Shown here piece by piece: positions 43,516 to 45,112 of a stretch of DNA of 45,112 bases. A model generated the notes under the pieces. It did no database searches. It was not told the DNA's origin and was given only the letters and a program-made list of their open reading frames with translations. Location of the stretch: NCBI GenBank assembly GCA_003233115.1, contig QIKV01000021.1, positions 1-45,112 on the forward strand, in the 5' to 3' direction. This DNA comes from Oceanospirillales bacterium. GTDB lineage: Bacteria; Pseudomonadota; Gammaproteobacteria; Xanthomonadales; SZUA-36. How positions within the stretch are numbered: position 1 is the stretch's first letter; the number at the start of each line of letters is the position of its first letter. The translations under genes and the position numbers were made by a program.

Positions 43516-44232
43516 ATGCGCACTACCATCAAGAATTTAACCACCTCATTACTGCTGCTCGCAACCTCAGCGCTCGGCGCCACGGTCGTCATGGCCGCTA
43601 CGCCAGCGCCTGTATCGGCCGTGCCGGCCACCACCAGCGAAGCGGCGGAGCCGAGTCCCCAGCAGGCGCAAATCCAGCAGGCTGACAGTCTGGCGCAAAA
43701 CGGTCGCGAGGCCATGTCATACATCGTTGCGGCGCATCAATTGCTTTCTGAGCAGCACGGTGAAGAAGCCCAAAAGTATCTTGAACAGGCCGCAAACCTG
43801 CTGACAAAACTGCAAGCACAAGTGACCGCCGGCAACAAAAATGTCACCGACCCGCTACCCATCTATTCACAAGTAGGCGTCAGAGAGGGCGTGGAAATTA
43901 CCGACGAACTCAAACAGCAGTTGGGAAAAGCGCATCTGAGCGCCGCCCGTGGGAAACATAAGGAAGTCGTCGAAACGCTCAAGGCGGTGGATACCGAGAT
44001 ACAGTACCGGTTTGTCGATCTGCCCGTTACGGCAACGCTTAAGAAAGTCGAATCTGCACTCCAATCACTTTCCAATAAGGATACCGAGCAGGCCAGCCAG
44101 GCACTGGCCGATGCCCAGCAAGGCTTGATCCACGACAGCATTGTTATCAATGCCATGGGCGATGACAACGATAACGCCATGCACGATGACAATGACGCGG
44201 ACGACAACGATAACGATAACCTGGCCGGCTAA
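43516..44232 (+). CDS. YfdX family secreted protein with acidic C-terminal tail
   Basis: 238 residues. A signal peptide ends VVMAA (about 24-28). A helical YfdX domain follows (REAMSYIVAAHQLLSEQHGE, later ELKQQLGKAHLSAARGKHKE). The last 25 residues are a near-pure Asp/Asn run, suggesting a metal-binding or disordered tail. YfdX proteins are periplasmic and linked to stress or acid responses in enterobacteria, but their biochemical role is not settled. GAGG lies before the ATG. It is downstream of the two-component operon by 118 bp. Confidence 0.82.
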   Translation: MRTTIKNLTTSLLLLATSALGATVVMAATPAPVSAVPATTSEAAEPSPQQAQIQQADSLAQNGREAMSYIVAAHQLLSEQHGEEAQKYLEQAANLLTKLQAQVTAGNKNVTDPLPIYSQVGVREGVEITDELKQQLGKAHLSAARGKHKEVVETLKAVDTEIQYRFVDLPVTATLKKVESALQSLSNKDTEQASQALADAQQGLIHDSIVINAMGDDNDNAMHDDNDADDNDNDNLAG

Positions 44233-44284
44233 ATTTACCGTCAATACATCAATATCCTGAAAACAGTCAAGGAGTCATGCAAAT

Positions 44285-45112
44285 ATGAACGCTAACATCG
44301 CACCGGCAGAGTTGAACACTGCCAGCAGCACCAATTACCAGGCCTTTCATCAGATCCGGCAGCACCTGCAGCAGCGCATTATCGGCCAGCAGGTACTCAT
44401 CGACCGACTGCTCATCGCGCTGCTGGCTGATGGCCATCTGCTGGTAGAAGGTGCACCGGGGTTGGCCAAGACCACCGCCATCAAGGAGTTGGCGGCAGTG
44501 CTGGAAGGTGATTTTCACCGGCTGCAGTTCACGCCGGACCTGTTGCCCAGTGACCTGACCGGCACCGACATCTACCGCCCGGAAACCGGTGAGTTTCACT
44601 TCCAGCCGGGGCCGTTGTTTCACAACCTGATCCTGGCTGACGAAATTAACCGCGCGCCGGCCAAGGTGCAGTCGGCGCTGCTCGAAGCCATGGGCGAAAA
44701 ACAGATTACAGTCGGGCGTACCACCTATCACCTGCCGCGTCCATTTCTGGTCATGGCCACCCAGAACCCCATCGAACATGAAGGTACCTATGCCCTGCCC
44801 GAGGCCCAGTTGGATCGTTTTCTCATGCACATTCGCATCGATTACCCCGACACGCAGTCCGAACATGCCATTCTGAAACTGGTCCGCGAGCAGGCCGAGC
44901 GCGAAGACACCAGCCCGGCAGCCAGCGAACTGGAACTCAGTAATGCACAGATTTTTGCTGCACGCCACGAAGTGCTGGGTATCCACATGGCTGACCCGGT
45001 GGAGCAATACCTGGTACAACTGGTGTTGGCCAGCCGTGCGCCCGAACCGTATAGCAAGGAATTGGCCCGCTGGATAAACTACGGTGCGAGCCCGCGCGCC
45101 ACCATTGCCCTC
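44285..45112 (+). CDS. MoxR-family AAA+ ATPase, N-terminal part (cut by window end)
   Basis: 276 codons are seen with no stop. Walker A is GAPGLAKT (56-63), Walker B is NLILADEIN (114-122), and sensor 1 is in FLVMATQNPIEHEGTYALPE, the hallmark of MoxR ATPases. AAGGAG lies ten bases before ATG 44285. MoxR proteins act as chaperones in assembly or activation of metalloproteins and usually sit with DUF58 and von Willebrand A genes, which would lie beyond the window. Confidence 0.93.
   Translation, partial: MNANIAPAELNTASSTNYQAFHQIRQHLQQRIIGQQVLIDRLLIALLADGHLLVEGAPGLAKTTAIKELAAVLEGDFHRLQFTPDLLPSDLTGTDIYRPETGEFHFQPGPLFHNLILADEINRAPAKVQSALLEAMGEKQITVGRTTYHLPRPFLVMATQNPIEHEGTYALPEAQLDRFLMHIRIDYPDTQSEHAILKLVREQAEREDTSPAASELELSNAQIFAARHEVLGIHMADPVEQYLVQLVLASRAPEPYSKELARWINYGASPRATIAL

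Noticed and set aside
44267-45019. 250-codon minus-strand open frame opposite moxR
   Set aside because: Antisense to the conserved AAA+ domain; high-GC third positions create long shadows here.

Overview
The window is chromosomal DNA of a gammaproteobacterium that oxidises reduced sulfur compounds. The gammaproteobacterial signs are cmoA-cmoB, glyQ-glyS, a long GyrB with the Gram-negative insertion, and the order gyrB-recF-dnaN-dnaA followed by divergent rpmH-rnpA-yidC-mnmE. The sulfur lifestyle is shown by soxXYZAKB, soxW, a YeeE/YedE transporter, TusA and DsrE2. I cannot name the species. The coding density is high, and I see no tRNA, rRNA, CRISPR array or insertion sequence.

Region 1 (1-15.5 kb) is mostly housekeeping. 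It holds a truncated TolC, an isoaspartyl-methyltransferase-like protein, an ECF sigma factor with a DUF3379 membrane partner, a DUF2333 protein, an AmpD-type amidase, a LOG-family protein, a small four-cysteine secreted protein and NnrS. On the minus strand follows an operon of cmoA, cmoB, an ABC ATPase, three consecutive HlyD-like adaptors and a MacB-like permease. qmcA-nfeD and a class I glutamine amidotransferase follow.

Region 2 (15.5-29 kb) is the replication-origin neighbourhood: glyQS, gyrB, recF, dnaN, dnaA, rpmH, rnpA, yidC and mnmE. The dnaA-dnaN gap looks like oriC (AT-rich, with a perfect DnaA box and degenerate ones). recF contains two perfect 16-bp parS-type palindromes. No yidD lies between rnpA and yidC.

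Region 3 (29-41 kb) is a sulfur-oxidation island directly downstream of mnmE, bordered by an 80-bp tandem repeat in which the annotated soxX start codon lies. It encodes a SoxXA of the type that uses SoxK, the SoxYZ carrier and SoxB, but no SoxCD, so sulfane sulfur probably stays at the zero-valent level and needs trafficking. YeeE/YedE, TusA and DsrE2 fit that job. The most notable find lies here: an ECF sigma factor is translationally coupled to a membrane anti-sigma factor whose periplasmic half is a DsrE-like domain. That domain is homologous to two secreted 151-residue proteins encoded nearby, one just after soxB and one divergent from the sigma gene. All three keep an equivalent cysteine. 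I propose a transmembrane sensor of periplasmic sulfur carriers controlling sulfur genes; this is inference.

Region 4 (41-45.1 kb) holds an OmpR-type two-component system, a YfdX-family secreted protein with an acidic Asp/Asn-rich tail, and a MoxR AAA+ ATPase cut by the window end.
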